From Haematobia irritans (taxonomy: Eukaryota; Arthropoda; Insecta; Diptera; Muscidae): 64,000 nucleotides of DNA. Location of the stretch: contig NC_134400.1 of the NCBI RefSeq assembly GCF_050003625.1, positions 43,386,557-43,450,556 on the forward strand. Direction: 5' to 3'. Below the pieces are notes generated by a model. It saw only the letters and a list, made by a program, of their open reading frames with translations. It did no database searches and was not told the DNA's origin. The translations under genes were made by a program, and so were the position numbers. Every line of letters starts with the position of its first letter. The first letter of the stretch is position 1. Positions 12,601-22,289 of the stretch are shown here, piece by piece.

Positions 12601-15099
12601 TTTTATTTTTACAGAAAATTTTGTGAAAATTTTGTTTCAATAGAAATTTTGTCAAAATTTTATTTCTATACTCCACATTTTGAAATTACCACAAAACATT
12701 GTTAACACAAGGAAACTTTAATGCTCTTTTGTACTTTTTAATTGCACTTCACGAAATTACACCCTCTCGTAGAAAATTTCGTCAAAATTGTGTGTCTTTG
12801 GAAAATTTTAAAAAATTCAAATTTTTATAGAAAAATTTGTCAAAATTCGTTTTTCATAGTAAATTTTGTCAAAATTTAATTTCTTTCATCAAATTTTTAT
12901 TTTTATAGAAAAGTTTGTCAAAATTTTGTTTCTATAGAAAATTTTATCACAATTTTATTTCTATAGAAAATTTTGTCACAATTTTATTTTTATAGAAAGT
13001 TTTGTCAAAATATAATTTTTATAGAAAATTTCTACCAAATTCTACCAAAACATCAAGAATTCTACCAGTCTTACAAACAGTCAAAAATCTTCCATTTTTG
13101 GTGGAATTCTACCAACTGTAGCAACAGTGGTGACAAGCCCATATAAAATGCATTGCTTCTGTGCCAACTTTGCACTACTTCCGGATTAAAAAGAACATTT
13201 TTTGCTGGGATCATATTTATGGACCTAAACTATTTTGGATTTAACACAAATCGGTCTATATGGGGGCTATGCCAATACATGTGCCGATATTCAGTCATAT
13301 ACAGCGTTACTATTTAGGGACCTAAAATACCTCTAGATTTAAAATTTCAGGAAAATCGGTTATAAAGTGCAATGTTGCGAAGATCAAGGTCTCAAATCGG
13401 CTGGTCGGTTTATATAGGGTCTACATCAAAACCTGGATCGATGTAGCCCATCTTCGAACTTAACCTGCCTGCAGATAAAAAGCTAATCTGCACCAAATTT
13501 TCGTCATCAATTCATCCCAAGTTCAGAAAACTCTGATGAAGTTTGTAAATATTAAAATGAACACATTCGTCTTCATTTCTCTTGATTAAATGACATAAAA
13601 CAAATCTCCATTATTGAAAGATGAACAAAAAAATATATCGACTCCGACTCCAGCGAATTCTTGAAATTGCGATTTCCCAGCCTTGGTCCAAAACTGTACT
13701 AATTGTTGCCTAACAAATGATCTTCCTGCAAACTTTTGAAGATCAATTACTAATAATAATTTCTTTCCTTTCAGCTTATATATGTGGCCCGTAACTGCAA
13801 AGAAATTTTATCACAATTTTATTTCTATAGAAAATTTTGTCACAATTTTATTTTTATAGAAAGTTTTGTCAAAATATAATTTTTATAGAAAATTTCTACC
13901 AAATTCTTCATTTCTCTTGATTAAATGACATAAAACAAATCTCCATTATTGAAAGATGAACAAAAAAATATATCGACTCCGACTCCAGCGAATTCTTGAA
14001 ATTGCGATTTCCCAGCCTTGGTCCAAAACTGTACTAATTGTTGCCTAACAAATGATCTTCCTGCAAACTTTTGAAGATCAATTACTAATAATAATTTCTT
14101 TCCTTTCAGCTTATATATGTGGCCCGTAACTGCAAAGAAATTTTATCACAATTTTATTTCTATAGAAAATTTTGTCACAATTTTATTTTTATAGAAAGTT
14201 TTGTCAAAATATAATTTTTATAGAAAATTTCTACCAAATTCTTCATTTCTCTTGATTAAATGACATAAAACAAATCTCCATTATTGAAAGATGAACAAAA
14301 AAATATATCGACTCCGACTCCAGCGAATTCTTGAAATTGCGATTTCCCAGCCTTGGTCCAAAACTGTACTAATTGTTGCCTAACAAATGATCTTCCTGCA
14401 AACTTTTGAAGATCAATTACTAATAATAATTTCTTTCCTTTCAGCTTATATATGTGGCCCGTAACTGCAAAGATGTGATAGTCTCCTCTTACCATTTTGT
14501 AAAAAATTTAGGCCTCTGGAGATGTGATAATATTGGCGATTATATTACAGACTTTATGAATAATGAAGTCCTGTATACCTGCTATTGGAGCCATATCGTA
14601 GATTTTTGGAAAATGCGAAATGAGTCATTTATATTCTTTACAACCTATGAGGAAATGAAACAAAATTTGGCGGGAGTAATTCAAAAGTTATGCAATTTTC
14701 TGGACAGGTCTGAATTAAAGCCCAATGAAATGGAGACTATTTTGAAACATTTAACATTTGATAGTATGAAAGGTAAGTTCCTCAATTTGTGCTATTAAAA
14801 TTTTGCAGTAAAAATGTGAGTTTTTTCTTGTCTTTATAGAAAATGAGAAAACAAATTTAACAGGCATTTTAAAAGCCAATGTCCCTGGAGCGAAAAATGA
14901 ATTTGAGTAAGTCTTTCTCTTTTTAGTTTCTTTCACATGAAATTAATATTGGAAATATTTTAGATTTATGAGACGTGGCATCGTTGGCTCGTACATGGAT
15001 GAATTGCGTCCTGAGTTATGCGAAAGAATTGATAAATGGTCCCAAGAGTATTTGGCTCAACACGGTCTAACCGAAAAAGATATTTTTGGTGAATTTTGA
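3292..15099 (+). CDS. Cytosolic sulfotransferase, five-exon gene
   Basis: This enzyme class moves sulfate from PAPS to hydroxyl or amine groups of small molecules in the cytosol; the substrate here is unknown. Exons are 3292-3608, 10400-10529, 14445-14772, 14840-14906 and 14964-15099, all with GT/AG introns and matching phases. They sum to 978 nt, 325 residues plus stop, usual for the family. Visible motifs in order are the 5'-phosphosulfate loop YIKSGTTW (69-76), the catalytic His in LLKTH (His133), the 3'-phosphate site with Arg155 and Ser163 in ARNCKDVIVSSYHF, and a C-terminal RRGIVG (284-289) in place of the usual RKGxxGDWK. No signal peptide or membrane segment is seen, which fits the cytosol. 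An AATAAA at 15122 follows the stop. Introns 1 (6.8 kb) and 2 (3.9 kb) are filled with repeats. The gene looks intact. Confidence 0.88.
3609..3938 (+). other. Start of sulfotransferase intron 1
   Basis: No gene is visible. Bases about 3649-3905 begin ACACTGAAAAAAG and end near CATTAGTGTAAAG, which may be a decayed MITE, but the ends match poorly. Confidence 0.3.
4035..4430 (-). pseudogene. LINE endonuclease N-terminal fragment
   Basis: Translation on - gives LHHCKAACAALKVLL, then VLIQEPYVYRNKICEL, and after a frame change VYMGHDREMPPCAVKTLVEE. These match the opening blocks of R1-clade endonucleases (N-L-H-H-C-K-A, L-I-Q-E-P). The catalytic end of the domain is missing where family B sequence resumes. 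Confidence 0.6.
4501..5592 (-). pseudogene. LINE ORF1 (gag-like) pseudogene, DUF4780-like
   Basis: Three overlapping frames join end to end: an N-terminal Ser/Thr-rich part (5592-5311), a middle with SFASVAKDSLVMAIV (5321-5016), and a core with PNPRHQEAGWYQGRFKLVAF and PRAHAWIPANPSDPESIL (5088-4735), continuing past a stop to 4501. The AGWYQG...RPRA.W.P..P.D pattern recalls the DUF4780 domain common in insect retroelement proteins; that name is from memory. At least one frameshift and one stop break the frame. It is not a host gene. Confidence 0.6.
6105..6857 (+). mobile_element. Headless family B unit joined to the preceding tail
   Basis: Directly after the tail of the copy at 3939-6104, sequence restarts inside a family B body (GGCCGACTAAATACG, two 29-bp minisatellite units, then 153-bp units) and ends with its own (GACG)n tract and hairpin tail. 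There is no head. The same tail-to-body joint occurs in family A. Confidence 0.65.
6858..7287. other. Intron stretch with a dispersed repeat
   Basis: No coding potential is visible. Bases about 6975-7080 (CCACAAAACATTGTTAACAC, CACGAAATTACAC) recur at about 12662-12771 inside the minisatellite of intron 2. Nothing else is recognised. Confidence 0.45.
7288..8924 (+). mobile_element. Family B DINE-like element, complete
   Basis: This copy shows the whole family B plan. The head carries GTTCGGCCAGGCCGAA (about 7310) and TGTACCCTCCATCATGG. Then come a 29-bp TTTCTATAGAAA/TTGACAAAATTTT minisatellite (7525-7940), TTTGGCTCGAGTGGCAACC, about four 153-bp units (7960-8640), a long (GACG)n tract (8735-8788), CCCAGAATATATATACTTTA and a hairpin tail ATACCCCCATCC...GGAGGGTATAA. 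It lies in sulfotransferase intron 1. Confidence 0.72.
8964..10252 (-). mobile_element. Tc1/mariner-type transposon, DD37E-like, inactive
   Basis: Both ends begin AAGGGTGATA and match as inverted repeats for 28 bases with one difference. A TA lies on each side (8962-8963 and 10253-10254), the usual duplication for this superfamily. The length is 1289 bp. It encodes a broken transposase on -. It sits in sulfotransferase intron 1, antisense to the gene. Confidence 0.85.
9091..10099 (-). pseudogene. Mariner-like transposase pseudogene
   Basis: The start MPSKQEEQRINILLAHRE leads a helix-turn-helix region (AKLAKSLKVAKSTVTNVIK), then a second HTH-like block (LSLRDAANKLGVSSTTVHRA). After a frameshift near 9800 come VVMDDETF (first Asp) and, after a stop near 9540, FWPDLASCHY (second Asp). 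The third acidic residue is probably the Glu of RPIEKYW, 37 residues on, as in DD37E transposases. Two frame breaks and a stop show it is dead. Confidence 0.8.
10400..10529 (+). CDS. Sulfotransferase exon 2
   Basis: The acceptor is TCTCTTCCAG; the exon codes residues 106-149 and ends AAG|GTATGT in phase 0. It holds SPRLLKTHMPANLLP; His133 is the catalytic base position of the family. Its frame completes codon 106 begun in exon 1. Confidence 0.86.
10530..11279 (+). other. Sulfotransferase intron 2, proximal part
   Basis: Nothing coding is seen. It is A/T-rich with poly-A runs at 10603-10628. It leads into the minisatellite. Confidence 0.4.
11280..13060. repeat. Degenerate 29-bp palindromic minisatellite
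   Basis: About 1.8 kb is built of diverged units of the form TTTCTATAGAAA + TTTTGTCAAAATTTTA, about 29 bp each. Each unit holds two self-complementary words (TTTCTATAGAAA and TTGACAAAATTTTGTCAA when flanking units are read together). Bases 12662-12771 are a different dispersed sequence shared with 6975-7080. The same units occur inside family B elements, from which this array may derive. Confidence 0.75.
13195..13515 (+). repeat. Family C fragment in intron 2
   Basis: TCGGTCTATATGGGGGCTAT, TACCTCTAGATTT and GACCTGCCTGCAGA are family C words in the right order. Neither the head nor the hairpin tail is present. Confidence 0.6.
13571..14470 (+). repeat. Triplicated intron 2/exon 3 junction, 335-bp period
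   Basis: CTTCATTTCTCTTGATT begins at 13571, 13906 and 14241. Each copy runs through a polypyrimidine tract and acceptor TTCCTTTCAG into the first about 27 bases of exon 3 (at 13775, 14110 and 14445). In copies 1 and 2 the exon start then breaks off into the 29-bp minisatellite; only copy 3 continues into the real exon. The copies look almost identical, so the event is recent or the assembly is duplicated. Confidence 0.88.
14445..14772 (+). CDS. Sulfotransferase exon 3
   Basis: This 328-base exon codes residues 150-258. It opens with LIYVARNCKDVIVSSYHF, the 3'-phosphate-binding block of PAPS enzymes, and goes on through the conserved YWSHIVDFWKMRNE and FFTTYEEMKQNL. The donor is A AAG|GTAAGT, phase 1. 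It is preceded by two truncated copies of its own start. The orphan exon at 22290-22617 has the same length and phase. Confidence 0.9.
14840..14906 (+). CDS. Sulfotransferase exon 4
   Basis: A 67-base exon between TTTATAG and GA|GTAAGT codes residues 259-280 (ENEKTNLTGILKANVPG). The phase on both sides agrees with exons 3 and 5. Confidence 0.8.
14964..15099 (+). CDS. Sulfotransferase exon 5 and stop
   Basis: It starts after ATATTTTAG and codes residues 281-325. FMRRGIVGSYMDEL sits where the family has RKGxxGDWK; the two glycines remain but GDW is GSY. The stop TGA ends at 15099. Confidence 0.86.
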
Positions 15100-15121
15100 A
15101 CACATAAAAACTTTATTTAAT

Positions 15122-15127
15122 AATAAA
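15122..15127 (+). terminator. PolyA signal of the sulfotransferase gene
   Basis: An AATAAA hexamer lies 23 bases after the stop. Family A sequence starts at 15137, so the gene's 3' end is very short or the repeat entered the 3' flank. Confidence 0.6.
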
Positions 15128-16082
15128 ACATGTTAAAAACAAGTAAGGAAAGTCTAAACTCGGGCGGGGCCGACTATATTATACCCTGCACCACTTTGTA
15201 GATCTAAATTTTCAATACCATATCACATCCGTCAAATGTGTTGGGTGCTATATATAAAGGTTTGTCCCAAATACATACATTTAAATATCATTCGATCTGG
15301 ACAGAATTTGATAGACTTCTTAAAATCTATAGACTCTAAATTTAAGTCGACTAATGCACTAGGGTGGAACACAATGTTAGTAGAAACAAGTAAGGAAAGT
15401 CTAAAGTCGGGCGGGGCCGACTATATTATACCCTTCACCACTTTGTAAGTCCACATTTTCGATACCATATTAAAACCGTCCATGTGTTGGATGCTATATG
15501 AATCCATACACATATATTCTGTATATCTGAGCAGATCTGTACAGAGTTATGCAATACTTATAGATTTTACATTTAAGTCGGCTAATGCGCTGAGGTGGAA
15601 CACAATGTTAGTAAAAAACAAGTAAGGAAAGTCTAAAGTCGGGCTGGGCCGACTATATTATACCTTGCACCACTTTGTAGATCTAAATTTTCGATACCAT
15701 ATCACATCCATCAGATGTGTTGGGGCTATATATAAAGGTTTGTCCCAAATACATACATTTAAATATCACTCAACCTACACCCTCAAAAAAAATCGCCTCT
15801 TTAACATATGTTCCAAACATATTTTGCAGGAAGCACGTATATTATTGGATACTGCCGAAACATTAATATGTTTGTTTTATGTGAACATATTATATGTTTG
15901 GAAACATTTTGAGCCCAAAAATGTTATATGCTTGGAAGAATTTTTCCCAAAGACGATTGTGCTCATTCCCTAACATACTCGTTATTTTCACTTCCACGAA
16001 ATATTTTAATTCTTGGCACCTTTTTCTGTAATACAAATAATGTTGAAGAAATTATTCACTTTTTTATTTTTTTACATTTTAC

Positions 16083-16160
16083 CTTTCGCCTGCACGGAGA
16101 ATCGAACCGAGTACCATACAGTTTGTAAGCCAACACACTATCCACTGGGCTACGTAGCTG
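16083..16160 (-). ncRNA. tRNA-like module (pol III A and B boxes), minus
   Basis: Read on -, TAGCCCAGTGG (16152-16142) fits an A box and GGTTCGATTCT (16108-16098) a B box, at tRNA-like spacing. The T-stem and acceptor stem pair poorly, so it is a tRNA-derived promoter or relic, not a working tRNA. Confidence 0.55.
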
Positions 16161-16272
16161 TTATGGTCACCAGCAGATAATTATCGTTATAAGTTACATT
16201 TATATAGCATAGTTTGCAGCGCCCACGAGCCCATGCAAACATAACATTATTTAACAGAAACATACATTTGTT

Positions 16273-16344
16273 TGCCACGTGGAGCAGTGGCTAGCATGTC
16301 TACCTTGCATGCAAAGGGTCGTGGGTTCAATCCCTGCTCCGACC
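16273..16344 (+). ncRNA. tRNA-like module (pol III A and B boxes), plus
   Basis: TGGAGCAGTGG (16280-16290) fits an A box and GGTTCAATCCC (16324-16334) a B box, 33 bases apart. The T-arm GTGGG/CCTGC pairs over five positions and CCTT/AAGG can form an anticodon-like stem. The acceptor stem does not pair well. It diverges from the module at 16083-16160, about 120 bases away. Confidence 0.58.
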
Positions 16345-19285
16345 GAACACTTTTTTGTTGTTTTTTTTTTTTTTAATTTACACATTTATATTTATACTAT
16401 ATTAAATTTTTATAATAAAACTTCGAAATGTGGGTTATTAAAGATTTATAGTCATTAACAGCGCTTGATATAAACGAATTTGACTGATTTTTGGATAAAA
16501 TATTATTTTTTATTGCAAAAATAAAAATTTTGTAACAAAAAACTGTTTTTGGTACAAAACTTTAAAATTTGGAAGGAATTCAAAAACTTACAAAAGAAGA
16601 ACGTGGAGTCGAGTATAAACATACATAAATAATTTTATAATATAAATATAAATTTATTTAGGCGTGAACAGTTTTTTACTAGCATTTAATACCATCGCTT
16701 TAAAATGCCTTTTATTTTTCTTTAATAATTCATTTTAAAGAAAATAAACTTTTTAAATTGCTTTAGCTGCAAAACTCGAACTTAATGCCCGCTTTTATAT
16801 TTGAAGGTGTCCGTCAACTCCTCGTGGACTACTTATTAATAAAGACGAACTAAACTTTGTTTTTATACATTTTACTGTGTAATTTTTCACTATTTCCTCC
16901 TTATTTCATTTTACTGTCCCAACTCTAAAAAGAGTATAGTGCCCTTTCGTTATTTTTATGAAGACCCCTGATTTATTTTAACGAACCAAAAAAAATTGTG
17001 CCCATAATGCCAAAATGATAAACAAAACACATGTCCACACATACATAAAATGCTGCTCTCAAGGCGAAAACATATGCTGTTTGTTTTTCAAATGTCTATT
17101 CTCTTGGTTCCGAATGTCCATTCTCTTTATTCAAATTAAATAATATTTAGACTTAAGCATATCAAATTTTTTGGCCTTATCATAAAACAGTTTTCCGAAT
17201 CAACATACAAGCGGATTCACAGAAATTGTTCTCTTTCGATTCTTTCGCTGTGTTATGTTGATATCTTTTGTCAACTCTCCCGGTTTCCATCTCTATTTCT
17301 TTCTCTATACTCTCTCTGTCGCTTTGAATAAAATATCACAACATATGTATGTTTAGTCGAAATTTGTAAATTTATACATGTTTGCATTCACACATATGAT
17401 TTTTATGAAACATTCATGCCCCAAACATAATATATTCTAACATATTAACATAGATGTCCCAAACATTTAGTGTTAGTTTAGGAACATTACATGTTTGCAC
17501 TTAAATATATTGTGTTTTAAAATTGTGCCCGAAACACATTTTGTTTATATCAGAACATATGAAAAACATATATTTCTAAGAGTGTAGACAGAATTTGATA
17601 GACTTCTACAAATCTATAGACTCAAAATTTAAGTCGGCTAATGCACTAGGGTGCAACACAATATTAGTAAAAAAATATGTGAAACATTTAAATCTGAAGC
17701 AATTTTAAGGAAACTTCGCAAAAGTTTATTTATGATTTATCGCTCGATATATATGTATTAGAAGTTTAGGAAAATTACAGTCATTTTTTCAACTTTTGGA
17801 CTAAGCAGTGGCGATTTACAAGGAAAATGTTGGTATTTTGACCATTTTTGTCGAAATCAGAAAAACATATATATGGGAGCTATATCTAAATCTGAACCGA
17901 TTTCAACCAAATTTGGCACGCATAGCAACAATGCTAATTCTACTCTCTGTGCAAAATTTCAACTAAATCGGAGTTAAATATTGGCCTCTGTGGTCATATG
18001 AGTGTAAATCGGGCGAAAGCTATATATGGGAGATATATCTAAATCTGAACCGATTTGGCTGATATTTTGCAAGTTTTTCGAGACCCATAAAATATTCGGA
18101 TGTACGGAAATTGAGGAAGATCGTTTGATATACACGCCAATTATGACTAGATCGGTGAAAAATATATATGGCAGCTATATCTAAATCTGAACCGATGTTT
18201 TCCAAAATCAATAGGGATCGTCTTTGAGCCGAAACAGTACCCTATACCAAATTTTAGGACAATCGGACTAAAACTGCGAGCTGTACTTTGCACACAAAAA
18301 TACATCAACAGACAGACAGACGGACAGACAGACAGACGGACATCGCTAAATCGACTCAGAATTTAATTCTAAGCCGATCCGTATACTAAAAGGTTGGTCT
18401 ATGATTACTCCTTCTTGGCGTTACATACAGATGCACAAACTTATTATACCCTGTACCACAGTAGTGGTGAAGGGTATAAATATGGGAAACTATTAAATCT
18501 GAAGCAATTTTAAGGAAACTTCGCAAAAGTTTATTTATGATTTATCGCTCGATATATATGTATTAGAAGTTTAGGAAAATTACAGTCATTTTTTCAACTT
18601 TTGGACTAAGCAGTGGCGATTTACAAGGAAAATGTTGGTATTTTGACCATTTTTGTCGAAATCAGAAAAACATATATATGGGAGCTATATCTAAATCTGA
18701 ACCGATTTCAACCAAATTTGGCACGCATAGCAACAATGCTAATTCTACTCTCTGTGCAAAATTTCAACTAAATCGGAGTTAAATATTGGCCTCTGTGGTC
18801 ATATGAGTGTAAATCGGGCGAAAGCTATATATGGGAGATATATCTAAATCTCAACCGATTTCAACCAAATTTGACACGCATAGCTAAAATGCTAATTCTA
18901 CTCCCTATGCAAAATTTCAACTAAATCGGAGCAAAAAATTGGCCTCTGTGATCATATGAGTGTAAATCGGGCGAAAGCTATATATGGGAGTTATATCCAA
19001 ATCTGAACCGATTTCAACCAAATTTGGCACGCATAGTAACAATGCTAATTCTACTCACTGTGCAAAATTTAAACTAAATCGGAGTTAAAAATTGGCTTCT
19101 GGGTCCATATAAGTGCATATCGTGCGAAATATATATATATGGGAGCTATATCTAAACCTGAACCGATTTGGCTGATATTTTGCAAGTTTTGCAAGACCTA
19201 TAAAATATTCGGATGTACGGAATTTGAGGAAGATCGGTTGATACACACGCCAATTATGACAAGATCGGTGAAAAATATATACACA

Positions 19286-19465
19286 GTCTTACACAAGTTT
19301 ACATACGGTTTAAGAAATTGTATTTTCTTTAATTATTAAAATATAATAAAAAATGCATATATATGCTTTAGATTTTGTAAATTAATTTGAAAAACAAAGT
19401 ATTTGTCCATTTTCAAGAAGATGTTTTAGTCTGGATTATAAACAACAACAAGAAACATGTTAAGT
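19286..19465. other. Unassigned AT-rich spacer
   Basis: No coding or repeat signature recognised between the family A body and the next family B fragment. Confidence 0.4.
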
Positions 19466-20054
19466 TATAAATTTCAACCGAATGGGAAGAATTTTGCTCT
19501 TCCAAGGGGCTCTGGAGGTCAAATCTGGGGATCGGTTTATATGGGGCCTATATATAATTATGGACCGATTTCAACCAATTTTTGCATGGGAGTTTGAGGC
19601 CATATATTAACACCACGTACCAAATTTCAACTGAATCAGATATATAATTATGGACCGATGTGGACCAATTTTTGCATGGTTGTTAGAGACCATATACTAA
19701 CACCATGTACCAAATTTCCGCCGGATGGGATGAAATTTGCTGCTCTTAGAGGCCTCGCAAGCCAATTCGGGGGATCGGTTTATATGGGGGCTATATATAA
19801 TTATGGACCGATGTGGACCAATTTTTGCATGGTTGTTAGAGACCATATACTAACACCATGTACCAAATTTCAGCTGGATTGGATGAAATTTGCTTCTTTT
19901 AGAGGCCTCGCAAGCCAAATCGGGGAATCGGTTTATATGGGGGCTATATATAATTATGGACCGATGTGGACCAATTTTTGCATGGTTGCTAGAGACCATA
20001 TACTAACACTATGTACCAAATTTCAGCCGGATCGGATGAAATTTGCTTCTCTTA

Positions 20055-21655
20055 CACTCATTAGCGTAGCTAGACAATTTTCCTAGGGGGGGGCTATAGC
20101 CCCCCTAGCTAAAATTTGTAGACTGAACTTATAGGTTCAATTAATGTTTTATTTCATAAAATTGAATAAAAAATTAGACATCAAAATAACTCGACAAACA
20201 ATTTATAATAAAGCAACTTAAAGTAGTTCCACACTTTTCCCAGCAAAAAAATTGTGAGTTGTTCTAAAGGAACAACTTTAAAAGTACTTCCAAAAATGTC
20301 CTCAATTATTTTAACTACACAGGAAGTTTTTTTACTTAATTTTTTTCATATTTTAATGTGTAATTTTTTGTTTTCTTTTTTTTCAAATAGTTTAAAAAAA
20401 GAGTAAGAATAAATAAATTGGTACAAATTATTCAAATTTTGCCACAAAACTGCTAAATCCATTATAAAAAAATCGATAATTTTGGAAATTATTCCAGGAA
20501 AAACGTTTCAAACAAGCGTCAGAATGCATTAAAAATCATAAAAACAATATAAAAATTATTTATTTGGGAAAAAATTTTTTAATTCACATTCAAAACACTG
20601 AATTCGGATCTCACCTTAAGAAGTGATGCAAATTCATTGCAACGGCTGTTGAAACGGTGGACATTTGTCCTATGACAAGCTCATATTACATTCATTGCTT
20701 CTCCGCCAATTTTGCACCACTTCTAGACCAAAAAAGAACATTTTCACTACTTTTTTGGCAACGCTTTTTCGCAGCATTATTAAGATATTAATTTATGAAA
20801 GAATAGTTTTAATATCAATTACTATTTTTTTAATTAAATTGACTAAACTAAATCAATCATAAGTTCAACCACAGCTTTATTTCATAAATATCTGACTTCA
20901 AACATTGCCATCGACAACTGCTACCACAACCCAATTAATACGATTGTTCATGAAAGTCTTTAGCGGAAATTTGTGCGATTGTATATACTTCTTTAATTTT
21001 TATAAAAAGTAAAAAAACTATTGACATTTATTGAAAAATGGAAAATCATAAATAGAGTTTCAAATTCTGGGGGGGGGGGCTAAAATTTTTCTGGGGGGGT
21101 CTAAGCCCCCTCCCCAGAGGCCTTCCTACGCTTATGCTTACACTCAAAAAAAAGTGAAGTCACTATTTCACTAAAGCCAATTTAACTATATTTTAGTTCA
21201 TGAACTTATTATATTTGGCGAAAGTTTCATTTACTCTAAAAATTTTTAGCGTACGTTAGTTAAATGAACTAAAAGACGAGAAAAAATTATACACAAGTTA
21301 AGGATAGAGATTTACTACATTCGTATTTGTCATAAAATAGTTCATTATTTCTTCAAATTTGTAAATTTGACTACGAAAGCGTCCATCACGAACTTCGTAT
21401 GTCACTAAAGACATTTTTGCAATTTTGAACTCCAATTTTTTCCTTCAAATTACAAAAATTTCTTTAAAAAGTGAAAAAAATTATTTATGTCTAATAAATT
21501 TTCTTGAATTTGTCGAAAATATTTACTTATTTTTGTGATATCGGCGCGATGTCAGCGCATGTAATACTGTTTAGTTAAAAATTTCTAAAAATATTCAAAA
21601 TTTTCTAAAATTAATCAAAAGTTTTCTTCCTGGTGGGTTCACTGTTTTTTCAGTG
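20055..21655. mobile_element. TA-flanked MITE (CACTCAAAAAAAAGTGAA type), interrupted
   Basis: TA lies on both sides (20053-20054 and 21656-21657). The ends are CACT...CAAAAAAAAGTGAA and, read back, CACTGAAAAAACAGTGAA. Its inside is homologous to 59618-60048. About 515 bp remain when the hAT and its extra target copy are set aside. Confidence 0.65.
20059..21136. mobile_element. Non-autonomous hAT-type element with 8-bp duplication
   Basis: CTTACACT stands directly on both sides (20051-20058 and 21137-21144). The ends are CATTAGCGTAGCTAG and, read back, CATAAGCGTAGGAAG, followed on each side by long G/C runs (AGGGGGGGGC / GGGGGGC). 8-bp duplications and CA...TG ends with GCGTAG are typical of hAT. 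The inside is AT-rich with no transposase. Confidence 0.75.
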
Positions 21656-21842
21656 TAGAGACCTCGCAAGCCAAATTTGGGGGTCCGTTTATATGGGGGC
21701 TATACGTAAAAGTGGACCGATATGGCTACATCAATAACAACTACTTGTGCAAAGTTTCAAGTCGATAACTTGTTTCGTTCGGAAGTTAGCGTGATTTCAA
21801 CAGACGGACGGACGGACGGACGGACGGACATGCTCAGATCAG

Positions 21843-22289
21843 ATTTATTGAAACAAAAATCAATCACACAAATTAATAGTATCAATTAATTTTTTAATTG
21901 ACTGTCAATTAATTTTTTAATTTTTTTGTATGTTCAATACAAAAACTTTGAATTCTTATTAGATATCTTAGACGAATCCTTCCTGAGTCGTATTCATGAA
22001 ACTTGAACTTAAAAAAAATCGTATCAAATTTAGATATATCTTCTATATATATGTATCATCAGATTTCTACAAATGGAGTCATAATGTGTTTTTTTACAAA
22101 CCCATCTTTGTCAAATTTGACAAAGATCTCTTTTTCCAGAACTATTTAAGTTTGCGAAATATCATCGCAATTCATCATATCATCACTCCAGATTTCCCCA
22201 TATAGTATATGTATCGCCCGATTTACCGAATTTATATACTCGTAATCCCATCTTACTACTCTTTAAAGTGTCCCGACTTTTCAACTTAC
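21843..22289. other. Flank on the 3' side of the orphan sulfotransferase exon
   Basis: CAATTAATTTTTTAATTGAC-type repeats occur at 21885-21920. I looked on - for exons 4 and 5 of a sulfotransferase and saw none. Confidence 0.45.

Larger units (their letters stand above)
15778..17584. mobile_element. TA-flanked element carrying two tRNA-like modules (copy 1)
   Basis: It is flanked by TA and begins CACCCTCAAAA; the right end read backwards is CACTCTTAGAA. Removing it restores family A text (ATCACTCAACCTAGACAGAA against ATCACTCGATCTGGACAGAA elsewhere). Inside are two divergent tRNA-like modules near 16083-16160 (-) and 16273-16344 (+). The outer parts are rich in AACATATGTT-like words. The inside is homologous to 52701-53957. 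No transposase is seen. Confidence 0.68.
15137..19285 (+). mobile_element. Family A cluster with three successive heads
   Basis: Heads begin at 15139, 15386 and 15618, each ending near GGAACACAATGTTAGTA and followed at once by the next AACAAGTAAGG. The third head is cut by a TA-flanked element (15778-17584), then continues through body and tail to 18479. A second, headless body (AATATGGGAAAC...) runs 18480 to about 19285 and stops without a tail. Confidence 0.72.
19466..21842 (+). mobile_element. Family B fragment split by a MITE that holds a hAT element
   Basis: Three 153-bp family B units run 19500-20054. Family B text (AGAGACCTCGCAAGCC) resumes at 21656 and goes on to the (GACG)n tract, stopping at 21842 without its tail. 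The head is missing. The interruption is a MITE (20055-21655), itself split by a hAT (20059-21136). Confidence 0.7.

Noticed and set aside
16083..16344. Possible true tRNA genes
   Set aside because: A and B boxes are present but the acceptor stems do not pair, and the modules are embedded in a mobile element.
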